Assembly: GCA_031268245.1 (NCBI GenBank)
Contig: JAIRXN010000205.1
Coordinates: forward strand, 1-12,782
From: Treponema sp.
Lineage (GTDB): Bacteria > Spirochaetota > Spirochaetia > Treponematales > Breznakiellaceae
DNA: 12,782 nt
Direction of reading: 5' to 3'
Shown here: in pieces, positions 1 to 6,550 of the stretch
Layout: every line of letters starts with the position of its first letter
How positions within the stretch are numbered: the first letter of the stretch is position 1
The notes under the pieces: generated by a model
Database searches by the model: none
Seen by the model: the letters and a program-made list of their open reading frames with translations, nothing else
What the model was told of the DNA's origin: nothing
Translations under genes and position numbers: made by a program

Positions 1-119
1 GAGGCTCTTTCAAAACTTCAGTTTTGAAAGAGCAACCACTTAAAAATGCATGTTTCGCAGCCGTTAGGCGAGAAACTGCAAGAGCCGATGCAAAACCAAC
101 CGGGTTTTGCAAGAGGCTC
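1..119 (+). repeat. Three-hairpin dispersed repeat element, copy 1
   Basis: This 119-bp element recurs at 11210-11328, with a gapless alignment of about 97/119 identical bases (counted by hand). It folds as three successive hairpins. Hairpin 1 (5-32) is a perfect 12-bp stem closed by TTCA. Hairpin 2 (about 47-80) has GTTTC/GAAAC arms around a GCC-GTTA-GGC tip. Hairpin 3 (82-119) has GAGCC/GGCTC at its base, an internal loop, then a 9-bp stem with loop AACCG. Paired positions change together between copies (50/77, 86/115, 97/103). No coding potential is evident, and no T-run follows any hairpin, so these are not classical intrinsic terminators. The window starts at the first base of the element, so upstream sequence is not visible. 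The family is not one I recognise. Confidence 0.85.
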
Positions 120-135
120 TAATATTTACTATACT
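107..135 (+). promoter_or_regulatory. Promoter for the PilZ-comEC-ksgA operon
   Basis: A sigma70-like promoter is visible: -35 TTGCAA at 107-112 (4/6 to consensus), a 17-bp spacer, and -10 TATACT at 130-135 (5/6). Transcription would start near 142, about 105 bases before the first gene. The -35 box lies in the 3' arm of hairpin 3 of the upstream repeat element, while the -10 lies outside it. The -10 is also flanked by short inverted arms TTTAC (126-130) and GTAAA (136-140), which could be an operator or chance. Assignment is by inspection only. Confidence 0.55.
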
Positions 136-143
136 GTAAAAGC

Positions 144-179
144 AAGATGTTTTCAAAATCTTTGGCTTTGAAATATCTT
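144..179 (+). repeat. Imperfect hairpin in the operon leader
   Basis: Arms at 144-157 and 167-179 pair over about 12 bases, with a small internal loop. The apex CAAAATCTTTGGCTTTG resembles the apex CAAAACTTCAGTTTTG of hairpin 1 in the neighbouring element, so this may be a decayed relative. If the promoter at 107-135 is right, the stem begins within a few bases of the transcript 5' end, where it could affect mRNA stability. That role is inference. Confidence 0.5.
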
Positions 180-186
180 AAGATGT

Positions 187-223
187 GAGGCTGTTCCAAA
201 ACTTCAGCCTTTGGAACAGGCTC
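187..223 (+). repeat. Single-hairpin relative of the dispersed repeat
   Basis: A perfect 10-bp stem (191-200 with 210-219) encloses the 9-base loop ACTTCAGCC. It is extended by GAG/CTC pairs past one G-G mismatch. It shares the GAGGCT start and the AAAACTTCAG apex with hairpin 1 at 1-32, but its stem sequence differs on both sides (GTTCC/GGAAC instead of CTTTC/GAAAG), so pairing is kept. It lies 24 bases before the PilZ start codon, in the leader. No T-run follows. Confidence 0.7.
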
Positions 224-247
224 ATGTATCTAACCGTTGGGTAATGT

Positions 248-1345
248 ATGCCTTTTTTTACATTGTTTTTTATAGTGGCGGTCCTCGGACTTGGGTTTTT
301 CATCATTGCCCGTCCCAAAAAAGAAAAACAGAGTTCCTGGATTCAGTTCTTTGCCAAGGGAAAGGACGCCGGTTTTTCCCTGCGGGAGATAGAATTACTC
401 AGGCGGCTGGCTATTAAATGCAAGATCGAAGATCCCTGTTCTCTCTTCTGGTCCCAGAATCAGCTTGATAAATGCATCCGTTCCATGGTCAGAACGCTGA
501 ACGTCAGCGGAGACCAGGATCCCCATGCCAACGATTTTCTCTCCAGGCTCTACGACTTCCGCAAAAGAGTTGAAATGGATAAGCCCAGGGTAAAAAACGG
601 CATTTCCGATTCCAGACAGATAAGCGAAGGCCAGGATCTGCGGATACTGGTGGCCGGCACGGGGGTGTTTAAGTCCCATGTGGTAAAAAATGCGAATCAG
701 TATCTTACCATTTCACGGCCTACCAACAGCAAGGTTCCGGCCAGTTTTTCCTGGAGCGGCCTGAAAATATCGGTGTATTTCTGGAGGAGTGATGATGCAG
801 GCTATGTGTTTGATTCCCAGGTGGAGGATGAAGTTTTTTCCAAGGGAATTTCTTCCCTCAAGATAAGCCACGCGGAGTCTCTGTTCAGAACCCAGAAACG
901 TAAATCTGTACGGATCAAGATTCATAAACTTGCTTTTCTCTATCTCTTGAAAAATGAAGAAGATTCAGGCAAACTTGAAGTAGATCCGGGTCTAAAATGT
1001 TACATTGAAGACCTTTCGGATACCGGCTGCGCCCTCACGGTGGGGGGTAAGGCGGAGGCGGATTTGCGGGTAAAGATCCAGTTTGCCCTGAACAATTCGG
1101 TAATAGGCATGACCGGAACGGTTCGTTCGGTGGATTTCAAAGAGGATCTTAACCGTTCGGTGCTTCATATTGAGGCGGATCCATTGCCCATAGAGATGAG
1201 GAATCAGATTCTGGGAGAGGTATTTGGCACCCTTCCCGAGGAAGAAGAGGATCTTCCCTTCCGGGTACTGGATGAAGAGGCTGAATCAGGAGACTTGGAT
1301 ATGGATATGGATATAGATAGCGATACCGGTGAGGACGCCGTGTAG
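248..1345 (+). CDS. Membrane-anchored PilZ-domain protein (c-di-GMP receptor)
   Basis: A probable c-di-GMP effector tethered to the cytoplasmic membrane. Residues 1-21 form one hydrophobic segment followed by basic residues, so the rest should be cytoplasmic. A middle region (about 45-205) has no motif I can name; it may be a PilZN-type domain as in spirochaetal PilZ proteins. The PilZ domain spans about 214-320, with the ligand motif RxxxR at R218-R222 (RKSVR) and D/NxSxxG at D255-G260 (DLSDTG), so c-di-GMP binding is expected. The C-terminus from about 331 is strongly acidic (EEEED, then DMDMDIDSD). ATG 248 is the first start after an in-frame TAA at 242; only a weak GGG lies upstream, so initiation may be inefficient. 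It is the first gene of the long operon. Which output it controls (motility, transport or other) cannot be told from sequence. Confidence 0.85.
   Translation: MPFFTLFFIVAVLGLGFFIIARPKKEKQSSWIQFFAKGKDAGFSLREIELLRRLAIKCKIEDPCSLFWSQNQLDKCIRSMVRTLNVSGDQDPHANDFLSRLYDFRKRVEMDKPRVKNGISDSRQISEGQDLRILVAGTGVFKSHVVKNANQYLTISRPTNSKVPASFSWSGLKISVYFWRSDDAGYVFDSQVEDEVFSKGISSLKISHAESLFRTQKRKSVRIKIHKLAFLYLLKNEEDSGKLEVDPGLKCYIEDLSDTGCALTVGGKAEADLRVKIQFALNNSVIGMTGTVRSVDFKEDLNRSVLHIEADPLPIEMRNQILGEVFGTLPEEEEDLPFRVLDEEAESGDLDMDMDIDSDTGEDAV
1297..1314 (+). repeat. GGATAT hexanucleotide x3 inside the PilZ gene
   Basis: Three perfect tandem GGATAT units encode the Asp-Met repeats of the acidic tail. The unit is two codons long, so gain or loss of a unit would keep frame. 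Three units are few, and there is no sign that it varies. Confidence 0.6.
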
Positions 1346-1356
1346 CGATACGGAGA

Positions 1357-2574
1357 ATGAAAACGAAAAAGATTCCGGCTCTAAAGGTTTTTTTGCTTAT
1401 TTTGTTGACTTTCGGCGGTCTTTCTGCAGAAGCCCAGGATGTTCTCTTGTCATATCAGCGGAGTTTTGTCAGGGCAAATCTGGCCGGCAAGGTCTCAATT
1501 CTGGAAGATGCGGCTACCGACGAGAGGGCGCCGGAATTCATCAGGGCTCTCTATGAATATGCTCTTAACTTTGCCGTAAACAATGCGGACATGCTTGGAA
1601 ACGATCCTGATATGATCACTGTGGCCGTAGAAGCGGCCCGCGGATTGGGTAAAAACGGCAATGACGCTTCGGTAGAGCCGCTCTGGGATCTCTTTACCTC
1701 TTACCGCGATCGGCTTACCAGAACCGAGGCGCTGAAATCTCTGCAGCTCCTCGCCGGAGAAAACGCCCAGGTTATCGGCAATATCAACCGTTTTTTGACG
1801 GAACAAACCCGTCTCTACCGTTCCTCGAAGGGTTTTGAGGCGGGTACGGAATTGGATGCTGCGGTAGTTCAGGAAAGTATCGAAACCCTGGGGGCGCTGG
1901 GGAGCGCTTCATCGTTTGTTCCGCTTTTTGAGGCCCTTAACGCCGGTTATCCGCCTGTTATTACCAAAAAGGCCCAGGAGGCGATTGGCTCTCTCCGGGG
2001 GAATACCGCATCCCAGCTTCTGGATATCATAGAGACTAGCCTCCCTTCGGAAAAACTCTCTGCTTTCCGCCTTGCGTCGGGGAGAAGCGGTTTCTCCGAT
2101 ATCGAACAGGGTGAGTTGGCGGAGGCCGCCCTGAATGCCGGATTGAATGCAATGCCGGGCGGCGCCGAAGAGGAAACCGCCCTTTCAACTCTCCGCTATG
2201 AGGCGGTTCCGGTTTTGACACGGCTTCAATGGGCCGGAGCCAGCCCTGTAGTCATCAAGCATTTTTACCGGGTACAGGCGGACTACCAGAACGGCGCGGC
2301 TTCGCAGCAGCATCTTCTGGAGGCTATCGGCTGCCTCAGCGCCATGGGGACGCCGGAAGCAGTCCAGTCCCTTGTACTTCAGTTGGGATCTCTCAATTCC
2401 CATGTCGAGAGGGACGGCGAATATGACGAGGCTGTTGCGTTGGCGGTGATCAAGGCCCTGGGAACAATCGGCGACAAGTCCGCTTTTGATTACCTTCTCT
2501 ATATCAGTTACCTTTCATACGGCGAACCGGTTCAGACTGCAGCCAGGGAGGCATTAAACCAGCTTCGATGGTAA
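1357..2574 (+). CDS. Exported HEAT-repeat protein of unknown function
   Basis: 405 aa. Residues 1-26 look like a signal peptide (basic MKTKK start, hydrophobic core, AEA then QD as likely signal peptidase I site). There is no lipobox cysteine, so a soluble periplasmic or surface location is inferred. The rest is almost entirely helical, with repeats of the HEAT/armadillo type: phrases such as AVEAARGLGKNG, SIETLGALGSASS, EAIGCLSAMGTPEAV and VIKALGTIGDKSA recur at roughly regular spacing. Such solenoids bind proteins; no catalytic motif is visible. The start is 11 bases after the PilZ stop, with GGAG only one base before ATG 1357, so the ribosome site is poor. The last bases overlap comEC. No symbol is justified. 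The adjacent PilZ and ComEC genes do not define a role. Confidence 0.75.
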   Translation: MKTKKIPALKVFLLILLTFGGLSAEAQDVLLSYQRSFVRANLAGKVSILEDAATDERAPEFIRALYEYALNFAVNNADMLGNDPDMITVAVEAARGLGKNGNDASVEPLWDLFTSYRDRLTRTEALKSLQLLAGENAQVIGNINRFLTEQTRLYRSSKGFEAGTELDAAVVQESIETLGALGSASSFVPLFEALNAGYPPVITKKAQEAIGSLRGNTASQLLDIIETSLPSEKLSAFRLASGRSGFSDIEQGELAEAALNAGLNAMPGGAEEETALSTLRYEAVPVLTRLQWAGASPVVIKHFYRVQADYQNGAASQQHLLEAIGCLSAMGTPEAVQSLVLQLGSLNSHVERDGEYDEAVALAVIKALGTIGDKSAFDYLLYISYLSYGEPVQTAAREALNQLRW

Positions 2575-4076
2575 AGAAAAAATCCTTCCCGTTTTTGTTC
2601 TCCGCCGTTTCGGGCGCCGCGGCATCTTATTACGGTTCTGCTTTTCTTGCCGGAAAAGGCATGGCCTTAAGCAGCCTTGTTTTTCCCGCACTGATTCTGT
2701 TGCTTGTTCCTTTTTCCCTTTTTTTAAGTTTCTCTGTTGTGCCTCAGGGCAGCTCCGCAGGAAAGCGTTTCTGCAGGAACGGCAGTATTCATACGCTTGC
2801 CTTTACGGCAGGATTCCTCGCAGGTTTTTCAGCCTTTCTTTCGATCCCCGGGGTCCCCAGCCTCGGGCTCTCTCCTGAAAGGATCAGGGGCATAAGCGGT
2901 ATCCTGACAGACGATCCCCGGCTGAGTACCGGGAACCGGGGTTTTGGGTACCTGGAACTTGAAAGAAGCGCCGGTGAAAGGGGATTGCGGGTTTCGGCCA
3001 GAGGGAAGATCCCGGTCATGTTTCCCCTTGAACATCTGGACAGGCTGAAGGAATTCGGCAAGGGGAGCCGTATCTATGCGGAAGGTTCTTTCGGGGAATC
3101 AAACGAAGGGAGGCCGTTTTTCCGGGCCGAATCGCTTCATGTGATCAAGGCCGCGCCCCCGCATGAAAAGATGCGTACCGGTATCAGGCTGGCCCTGGTA
3201 GAACTTTTTTCCGCAGGGGGGAAAAAGTGGGGCGGTCTGGCGCTGGCCCTTCTCCTTGGTATCCGGGATAACCTGGAAACAGAATTTGCGGTCCTCTACC
3301 GGAATGCGGGAGCTTCCCACGTGCTTGCCCTTTCGGGTATGCATCTTGCCCTTGTTTCCGCCATGATCAGTTTTTTGCTCCGTAAGCCTCTGGGACTCAG
3401 GGCTGCGGCTGTTTCGGGGCTCTTCTTCATAGGCGCCTATGTTTTCCTTATCGGCGATCTGCCGAGTCTGCACCGGGCGGCGATCATGTATGCTCTGGGA
3501 ACCGCGGCCGTTCTGGGTTATCTGCCCCGCAAGCCTCTTACCCTGCTTGCCTTGAGTTTTCTTATTCAGATTGCCGTTCAGAGTGAATCGGGACAGAGCC
3601 TTTCCTTCATGCTTTCGTATCTGGCCCTCTGGGGAATCCTCATTCCCGGGGAGGGTTTTCATAAGCTGCTGCGCGGTATAATTCCTGAAAAACTGCTTTC
3701 CCCGCTTGCCGCTTCCGTGGGCGCCTTTATTGCAACTGCTCCGCTAAGCTGTCTCTTCTTCGGGATTCTGCGTCCCGCGGGAATAGTTACCGGCCTTTTG
3801 ATCGTTCCCCTTACATGCCTTTTTATGATTGGCGCCATGATCTATATTCCCCTGAGTCTGTTCCCCCTTCCGGCATCTTTTCTTGCCGGGTTTCTTTCAT
3901 TTTTTTATGACTTGCTCTACCGGCTGGCCGCCCTTGCAGGCAGTTTCCCCGCGATGAAACTTCCCAATCCGGTCCCCGCACTGATCCTGTCACTGGTCAT
4001 GACATTCATAATCCTTTTTTGCGCCCGCCGCCGCGCTTCGGACGGAGAGAATCTCCCTGCCTTTGCCGAACTATAA
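2568..4076 (+). CDS. comEC: ComEC/Rec2-family DNA uptake channel, short form
   Basis: A polytopic inner-membrane protein of the ComEC/Rec2 family, which carries single-stranded DNA into the cytoplasm during natural transformation. Two to three hydrophobic segments (about 8-98) precede a DUF4131/OB-fold-like soluble region (about 106-195: ISGILTDDPRLS, then SRIYAEGSF). The Competence core (about 220-480) carries the hallmark HVLALSGMHL at 251-260, then many membrane helices. At 502 aa it ends after the core and lacks the C-terminal metallo-beta-lactamase-like domain of full-length homologues (B. subtilis ComEC is near 776 aa). I see no frameshift or downstream remnant, since ksgA follows immediately. 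ATG 2568 overlaps the end of the HEAT gene by 7 bases. Family assignment is firm; whether the cell is transformable is unknown, since no other competence genes are in view. Confidence 0.85.
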   Translation: MVKKKSFPFLFSAVSGAAASYYGSAFLAGKGMALSSLVFPALILLLVPFSLFLSFSVVPQGSSAGKRFCRNGSIHTLAFTAGFLAGFSAFLSIPGVPSLGLSPERIRGISGILTDDPRLSTGNRGFGYLELERSAGERGLRVSARGKIPVMFPLEHLDRLKEFGKGSRIYAEGSFGESNEGRPFFRAESLHVIKAAPPHEKMRTGIRLALVELFSAGGKKWGGLALALLLGIRDNLETEFAVLYRNAGASHVLALSGMHLALVSAMISFLLRKPLGLRAAAVSGLFFIGAYVFLIGDLPSLHRAAIMYALGTAAVLGYLPRKPLTLLALSFLIQIAVQSESGQSLSFMLSYLALWGILIPGEGFHKLLRGIIPEKLLSPLAASVGAFIATAPLSCLFFGILRPAGIVTGLLIVPLTCLFMIGAMIYIPLSLFPLPASFLAGFLSFFYDLLYRLAALAGSFPAMKLPNPVPALILSLVMTFIILFCARRRASDGENLPAFAEL

Positions 4077-4929
4077 CTCTCCCCGGGAACTTGCCGCCTT
4101 TCTCGAAAGCCGGGGCCTGGGAATGAGGAAAAGATACGGTCAGAATTTTCTGATCGATTCCCGGGTGCGGAATGCGCTTGTTGAAGCCCTTGCGCCCGGG
4201 GCAGGGGAGGCCGTTTGGGAGATAGGGCCCGGCCTCGGCGCGATGACAAGTTCCCTGCTCGAAAGGGGCGCCCGAGTTACTGCCTTCGAAATAGATCCCG
4301 GATTTTCGGCTGTGTTGGAAGAATTTTTCGGCGCCGCGCCGGGTTTTACGCTTGTCCGGGGGGATGTGCTCAAGACCTGGCCTCTTGCCGCTCCCTCTCC
4401 TCTCCTTCTGGGGAATCTTCCCTACAATATCGGCGCAGTTCTTCTGGCTTCTTTTATAGAGGAGCGGCGTTTTTTCAGGCGCATGGTAGTAACGGTACAG
4501 AGAGAAACCGCCCGGAGAATGCTGGCCGGCCCCGGTTCCGGGGAATACTCATCCTTTTCGGTACTCTGTAGATCCGTATACCGGGTTAGATCTCTGGCGG
4601 CGATCAAGGGCGCCGCCTTTTTCCCGGTTCCGCGTGTTGATTCCCAGGGGCTCTGCCTGGATCTCGTTAATGAAGATCCTCATTATCCCCAGGCCCTCTA
4701 TCCCCTTGTACGGCATCTTTTTTCTTCCCGGCGCAAGACCGTGAGGAACAACCTTACCACTTTTGTAAAATCGTGTATAATGGGGGATGCTGAGGCCGGG
4801 AGGGAAGCCGGCCGTCTCGCAGAAAAGACTCTGGAAGCATGCGGCGTCAAGCCTGATGCACGGGCTGAGCAATTGGGGCTTGAAGAGTTTGTGAAGGTGG
4901 CGGGATTTTTAGAGGAATGTAATGGATAG
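4063..4929 (+). CDS. ksgA: 16S rRNA dimethyladenosine transferase KsgA/RsmA
   Basis: Dimethylates two adjacent adenines in the 3' terminal loop of 16S rRNA (A1518/A1519 in E. coli numbering) using S-adenosylmethionine, a late step in small-subunit assembly. 288 aa, usual for the family. Motifs in order: GQNFLID at 26-32, EIGPGLG (SAM loop) at 53-59, acidic FEID at 75-78, GD at 100-101, the catalytic NLPYNI at 118-123, VQRETARRM near 135-143, FFPVPRVDS and RRKTVRNNL in the C-terminal part. The chosen start is TTG 4063, which overlaps comEC by 14 bases. It keeps the N-terminal PNYNSPRELAAFL segment typical of the family; GGAG at 4044-4047 is rather far upstream. ATG 4123 is the alternative and would remove that segment. 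Loss of this enzyme gives kasugamycin resistance in other bacteria. Confidence 0.95.
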   Translation: MPNYNSPRELAAFLESRGLGMRKRYGQNFLIDSRVRNALVEALAPGAGEAVWEIGPGLGAMTSSLLERGARVTAFEIDPGFSAVLEEFFGAAPGFTLVRGDVLKTWPLAAPSPLLLGNLPYNIGAVLLASFIEERRFFRRMVVTVQRETARRMLAGPGSGEYSSFSVLCRSVYRVRSLAAIKGAAFFPVPRVDSQGLCLDLVNEDPHYPQALYPLVRHLFSSRRKTVRNNLTTFVKSCIMGDAEAGREAGRLAEKTLEACGVKPDARAEQLGLEEFVKVAGFLEECNG

Positions 4930-5614
4930 TATTAATATGAAGAACCTCGGGGCAAGCCCCGAGGTATCTTCGTTGGATAGGAAATTTATAGTACTGGCGG
5001 GGGTCCATACCCCGGTACGAAGTTGGATTTACAATTTTTTCAGTGGTAGTAAATTTAACCGGGGCAAGCCTCGGGGTATGGACCCCCGCCTTCCAATCAA
5101 ATTAGTATGTTTTTTTCTGCTGTTTGCGCCGGTTCTGACAGGCTCCCTTTATGCCCAAACAGGTACCGGTACTTCCGGTGGTACTACTACATCCGGCGCC
5201 GCTACCGGCTCCGGGAACACCGCTGCAAGCGAACAGAAACAGGATCTCACTTCCAAAGTTTTTGATATGTCCGACATGCCGGTCTGGGCCAAGGATATCC
5301 GGCGGGCGGAGATTGTAGCCTTTGGCTCTTTTCCCTTTACCATGTTTGCGGCGCAGTTTTTTATGGATCTCTACCGCTTTTCGGATCATGACTGGGATAC
5401 AAGATATGCGCCCTGGCCTGCCAAAGGCGCCGGAGCGATCAACATGTCCAATGAAGAATATGAAAAGACCGTTCTCTATGCGGCACTGGCTTCACTTTCC
5501 ATTATGACCATTGATTTTTCGATAGTTCAGCTCAGACGTTTCATCAATAACCGGAAGGCGCTTAAGGGGGACGGAGACGCAATCCGTGTGAAAAAGAGGC
5601 CGGTTTCACCCTGA
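4922..5614 (+). CDS. Exported/membrane protein of unknown function with repeat-encoded N-terminus
   Basis: No recognisable family. From ATG 4922 it is 230 aa. This start has a good AGAGGA site six bases upstream and overlaps ksgA by 8 bases, as expected for coupling. Codons about 7-57 are encoded by a GC-rich palindromic element (see 4938-5092). After it comes a typical signal sequence (PIKLVCFFLLFAPVLTG, then SLYAQ), which would normally be at the very N-terminus. ATG 5078 inside the element (codon 53) is an alternative start giving 178 aa. The mature part has a Gly/Thr/Ser linker (TGTGTSGGTTTSG), then a conserved-looking part with MPVWAKDIRRAEI and two hydrophobic stretches (about residues 126-147 and 182-205), ending in a basic tail. 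It is probably envelope-associated. Start and topology are uncertain. Confidence 0.6.
   Translation: MDSINMKNLGASPEVSSLDRKFIVLAGVHTPVRSWIYNFFSGSKFNRGKPRGMDPRLPIKLVCFFLLFAPVLTGSLYAQTGTGTSGGTTTSGAATGSGNTAASEQKQDLTSKVFDMSDMPVWAKDIRRAEIVAFGSFPFTMFAAQFFMDLYRFSDHDWDTRYAPWPAKGAGAINMSNEEYEKTVLYAALASLSIMTIDFSIVQLRRFINNRKALKGDGDAIRVKKRPVSP
4938..5092 (+). repeat. GC-rich palindromic element inserted in frame
   Basis: The visible core is 4945-5090. It contains a perfect palindrome CCTCGGGGC-AA-GCCCCGAGG (4945-4964), and a perfect 19-bp inverted repeat whose arms are 4996-5014 and 5072-5090. The inner arms pair again (CCCCGGT 5010-5016 with ACCGGGG 5058-5064). CCCCGAGG (4957-4964) can also pair with CCTCGGGG (5069-5076), so alternative folds exist. 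GGGGCAAGCC appears twice (4949-4958 and 5061-5070). All of it is open in the frame of the host gene. It shares no obvious sequence with the hairpin family at 1-119. Exact ends are guesses, as there is only one copy here and no clear target duplication. Confidence 0.75.
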
Positions 5615-6549
5615 TGCCTTCTTTCAGCGCCGTGGTAAAGCCGAATCTTGCCGGAGAATTCAGGCTGGATCGTTATGTATCCGAAGAACTGCGGCTTCTG
5701 CCCCGTTCCCAGATAAAAGTGCGTTTTCAGGAAGCCAGGATCAACGGGAAGCCTGTCAAGCTTTCCCGTCTGGTCAAGCCGGGAGATCTGCTGGAGATTA
5801 GCTGGGCGGAACGGGAAGCCGGGGCCCTTATCCCCGAAGATATTCCACTGGACATCGTATATGAAGACGACAGAGTAGTGGTAGTGAACAAAATGCAGGG
5901 TATGGTGGTTCACCCCGGCGCGGGGAATCACCGGGGAACTCTTGCCAATGCCCTTCTGCAGAGGCGTCTTTCCCGGCAGAGGGAGCTTCCCCCCGCGGAG
6001 AATCTCAGAACCGGTATTGTGCATCGCCTTGACAAGGATACTTCTGGCCTTATAATCGCAGCCTGGGACGATGAAGCCTTGGCCTTTCTTGCCGGGGAAT
6101 TCAAGTCCCGGCGTGTCCGGAAAACGTATGCGGCAATTGTTGCAGGTATACCGGAAAAAAAATCGGGGATCATTCAAACGAGGCTTTGCAGGGACAACAG
6201 GGATCGTAAGCGTTTCATGGTCTCGCAGGACAGGGGAAAACAGGCGCTCAGCCTCTACAGGGTAGTACGGAGTTGGAAGACACATTCGCTGCTGCTCCTG
6301 CGGCCTAAGACCGGGCGTACCCACCAGCTTAGAGTTCATCTCCGTCATCTGGGATATCCGGTCTCAGGCGATCCAATCTACGGCCTCAGGGATTCCCTTT
6401 TCCCCGATTCCACGCTCATGCTCCATTCCAGGACTCTTTCAATCCGCCTTCCCGGCAGCCCGGAAGCGCGGCGTTTTGACGCGCCGCTTCCGGAACGTTT
6501 CCGCAGAATGATTGCCGTACTGGTAAAAAGAGAAAAGAACAATTATTAA
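5614..6549 (+). CDS. rluD: RluD-type ribosomal large-subunit pseudouridine synthase
   Basis: Converts specific uridines of 23S rRNA (or another structured RNA) to pseudouridine. 311 aa, normal for RluC/RluD-type enzymes. An N-terminal S4 RNA-binding domain covers about 17-65 (RLDRYVSEEL to LVKPGDLLEI). The catalytic domain follows, with VVVVNKMQGMVVHPG at 88-102 and the signature HRLDKDTSG at 137-145, where D140 is the nucleophilic Asp. Later motifs are the KTYAAIVAG strand and GRTHQLRVHLRHLGYPVSGDP region. The start ATG shares its A with the preceding TGA (TGATG), so coupled re-initiation is likely; AGAGG lies about 14 bases upstream. RluD-like is the best guess from architecture, but exact target sites (E. 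coli RluD modifies 1911, 1915 and 1917) cannot be read from sequence. Confidence 0.88.
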   Translation: MPSFSAVVKPNLAGEFRLDRYVSEELRLLPRSQIKVRFQEARINGKPVKLSRLVKPGDLLEISWAEREAGALIPEDIPLDIVYEDDRVVVVNKMQGMVVHPGAGNHRGTLANALLQRRLSRQRELPPAENLRTGIVHRLDKDTSGLIIAAWDDEALAFLAGEFKSRRVRKTYAAIVAGIPEKKSGIIQTRLCRDNRDRKRFMVSQDRGKQALSLYRVVRSWKTHSLLLLRPKTGRTHQLRVHLRHLGYPVSGDPIYGLRDSLFPDSTLMLHSRTLSIRLPGSPEARRFDAPLPERFRRMIAVLVKREKNNY

Positions 6550-6550
6550 T

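Noticed and set aside
1..225. Possible CRISPR array or riboswitch at the window start.
   Set aside because: The repeats are palindromic and unevenly spaced, with no unique spacers of constant size and no cas genes. No known riboswitch core was recognised, and a copy of the element sits in an unrelated place between yicC and cmk.
3099..3662. A 187-codon open frame on the minus strand inside comEC.
   Set aside because: The comEC frame has the diagnostic Competence motif over the same bases. The antisense product is polar and low in order, with no family resemblance.
2568..4076. comEC as a frameshifted pseudogene that has lost its C-terminal domain.
   Set aside because: There is no leftover beta-lactamase-like coding sequence downstream: ksgA begins 14 bases before the comEC stop and is complete.
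5527..6348. A 273-codon open frame on the minus strand.
   Set aside because: It lies antisense to the RluD-type gene, which carries all family motifs. The minus-strand product has no recognisable domain and no ribosome site; it is a by-product of codon bias.
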